A DNA stretch of 64,000 bases from an uncultured Pontibacter sp. (GTDB taxonomy: Bacteria > Bacteroidota > Bacteroidia > Cytophagales > Hymenobacteraceae). Of the stretch, positions 63,274 to 64,000 are shown piece by piece. The notes beneath the pieces are model-generated. The model had not been told where the DNA came from. It saw only the letters and a program-made list of their open reading frames with translations, and searched no databases. Every line of letters begins with the position of its first letter. Position 1 is the stretch's first letter. Location of the stretch: positions 930,001 through 994,000 of the forward strand of contig NZ_CANMNI010000001.1 of the NCBI RefSeq assembly GCF_947499215.1, given 5' to 3'. The translations under genes were made by a program, and so were the position numbers.

Positions 63274-64000
63274 ATGACTTGGTACCAAACTATCACCCTG
63301 CTCGAAATTCTATTCGGTGTGCTGTTCCTCGGACTGTACATCGGGTATTTGCTGCGGGTGCGCCGGGTGGCGGCCTTCTTCGGGCAGCGTCCGCACGGGG
63401 TATGGGTTAAGTTTGTGCTGCGCCACGCCTATATCGTGCTGCTGATCATTGCCGTGTTAGGGCCTTCGTTCGGGGCCATGAAAAAAGAGATCAAGACTAT
63501 CGGCAAGGACATTTACATCGCAGTGGACCTCTCGGCCTCCATGGATGCGAACGATGTGCAGCCCACCCGGCTCGAACGTGCCAAGCGTAATATCCTGCGA
63601 CTGATCAGCCGCTTTAACTCCGACCGTATCGGCCTGATCGTTTTCTCCTCAGAAGCTTATTTGCAGAGTCCGCTCACGTACGACCAAAACGCTCTGCAAC
63701 TCTATACCCAGACCCTGCGCACAGGGCTGCTTCCGCATGGGGGCACCACGTTCTTGCCCGTGCTGGAGCTGGTGTCACAGAAATTCGGGCAGGCGGCCTC
63801 TCCTGAGGCTGAAGAGCAGAAAGCGCGTATACTTGTAATAATAAGCGACGGCGAGGATTTTGGTAGCAGAACCACTGACTGGGCCGACAGGTTGCGCGAG
63901 CAAAACATCCGGATCTATACCTTGGGCATCGGCACGACCGATGGCAGCCAAATACCGATGGGCACCACCGTTCTGAAAGACCAAAACGGCAATTCCGTCG
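63274..64000 (+). CDS. Bat-type von Willebrand factor A domain protein (3' end outside window)
   Basis: The frame from ATG 63274 (MTWYQTITLLEILFGVLF) stays open to the window end, giving 242 residues. Two N-terminal transmembrane helices (about 5-25 and 50-68) precede a VWA domain with the MIDAS motif DLSAS (about residues 87-91), the Thr-containing RTGLLPHGGTTF loop and the VIISDGEDF strand. This is the architecture of BatA/BatB-type aerotolerance proteins of Bacteroidota, which usually sit in a MoxR-Bat operon. That the operon continues beyond the window is inferred. Confidence 0.9.
   Translation, partial: MTWYQTITLLEILFGVLFLGLYIGYLLRVRRVAAFFGQRPHGVWVKFVLRHAYIVLLIIAVLGPSFGAMKKEIKTIGKDIYIAVDLSASMDANDVQPTRLERAKRNILRLISRFNSDRIGLIVFSSEAYLQSPLTYDQNALQLYTQTLRTGLLPHGGTTFLPVLELVSQKFGQAASPEAEEQKARILVIISDGEDFGSRTTDWADRLREQNIRIYTLGIGTTDGSQIPMGTTVLKDQNGNSV

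Overview
This window looks like chromosomal DNA from a Bacteroidota bacterium, most likely order Cytophagales, family Hymenobacteraceae (Pontibacter-like). The evidence is the protein families themselves (DUF3536 GH57, UPF0316, a bifunctional trehalose-phosphate synthase, murein L,D-transpeptidase of the YkuD_2 type), signal peptides and lipoboxes of Bacteroidota style, mostly weak Shine-Dalgarno sites, a few TAnnTTTG promoter boxes, and a very frequent GGTATA/TATACC word. The genus is an inference. No phage, insertion sequence, CRISPR array or rRNA was seen.

Layout. 1-770: tail of an unknown gene and a membrane-anchored TPR protein. 783-5186 (minus): tight five-gene operon of an outer-membrane barrel, the TIGR02587/TIGR02588 membrane pair, cyanophycinase and an agmatine-deiminase-like pentein. 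5781-7153: two tandem secreted beta-barrel paralogues. 7227-11269: LutA-like protein plus HMG-CoA lyase (minus), then a short-chain dehydrogenase and an aldehyde dehydrogenase (plus). 11384-12880: a coiled-coil protein and a CBS-domain transporter. 12978-17506: glyoxylate shunt aceB-aceA with a divergent RamB/ScfR-like regulator. 17515-24935: xseA-xseB, otsA-otsB fusion, a mechanosensitive channel and a UPF0316 protein, with two copies of a long structured repeat.

25047-41488 is the metabolic core: glgB, treS-maltokinase fusion and glgE on minus, divergent from treZ, a DUF3536 GH57 enzyme, treY and malQ on plus. With otsAB nearby, all three classical trehalose routes plus the GlgE route to alpha-glucan are encoded within about 21 kb. 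TreY/TreZ release trehalose from glucan, TreS isomerises trehalose and maltose, the maltokinase domain makes maltose-1-phosphate, GlgE polymerises it and GlgB branches it; MalQ and the GH57 enzyme rearrange or trim glucans.

41557-51121: an interrupted small membrane gene, a thioredoxin-like protein, an L,D-transpeptidase-like protein, an M23/SH3 lipoprotein, ppx convergent with ppk1, DUF5996, a PagL-like barrel, DUF302 and a small membrane protein. 51272-53233: gyrB. 53650-57183: an accessory-looking stretch of unfamiliar secreted or membrane proteins and one gene remnant. 57443-60659: DUF486, DUF2267, a lipoprotein-SCO-cytochrome c operon and a cupin. 61148-62479: a YqcI/YcgG (GntA-like) protein with a DUF1989 protein. 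62536-62953: tRNA-Arg, tRNA-Pro and tRNA-Ser on minus. 63274-end: the start of a Bat-type von Willebrand protein.

The points most worth following up are the pair of repeats whose hairpins differ by compensatory changes, the cyanophycinase/pentein/membrane operon, the altered nucleophile motif in the OtsB domain, the AT-hook-like tail on GlgB, and the over-used GGTATA word.
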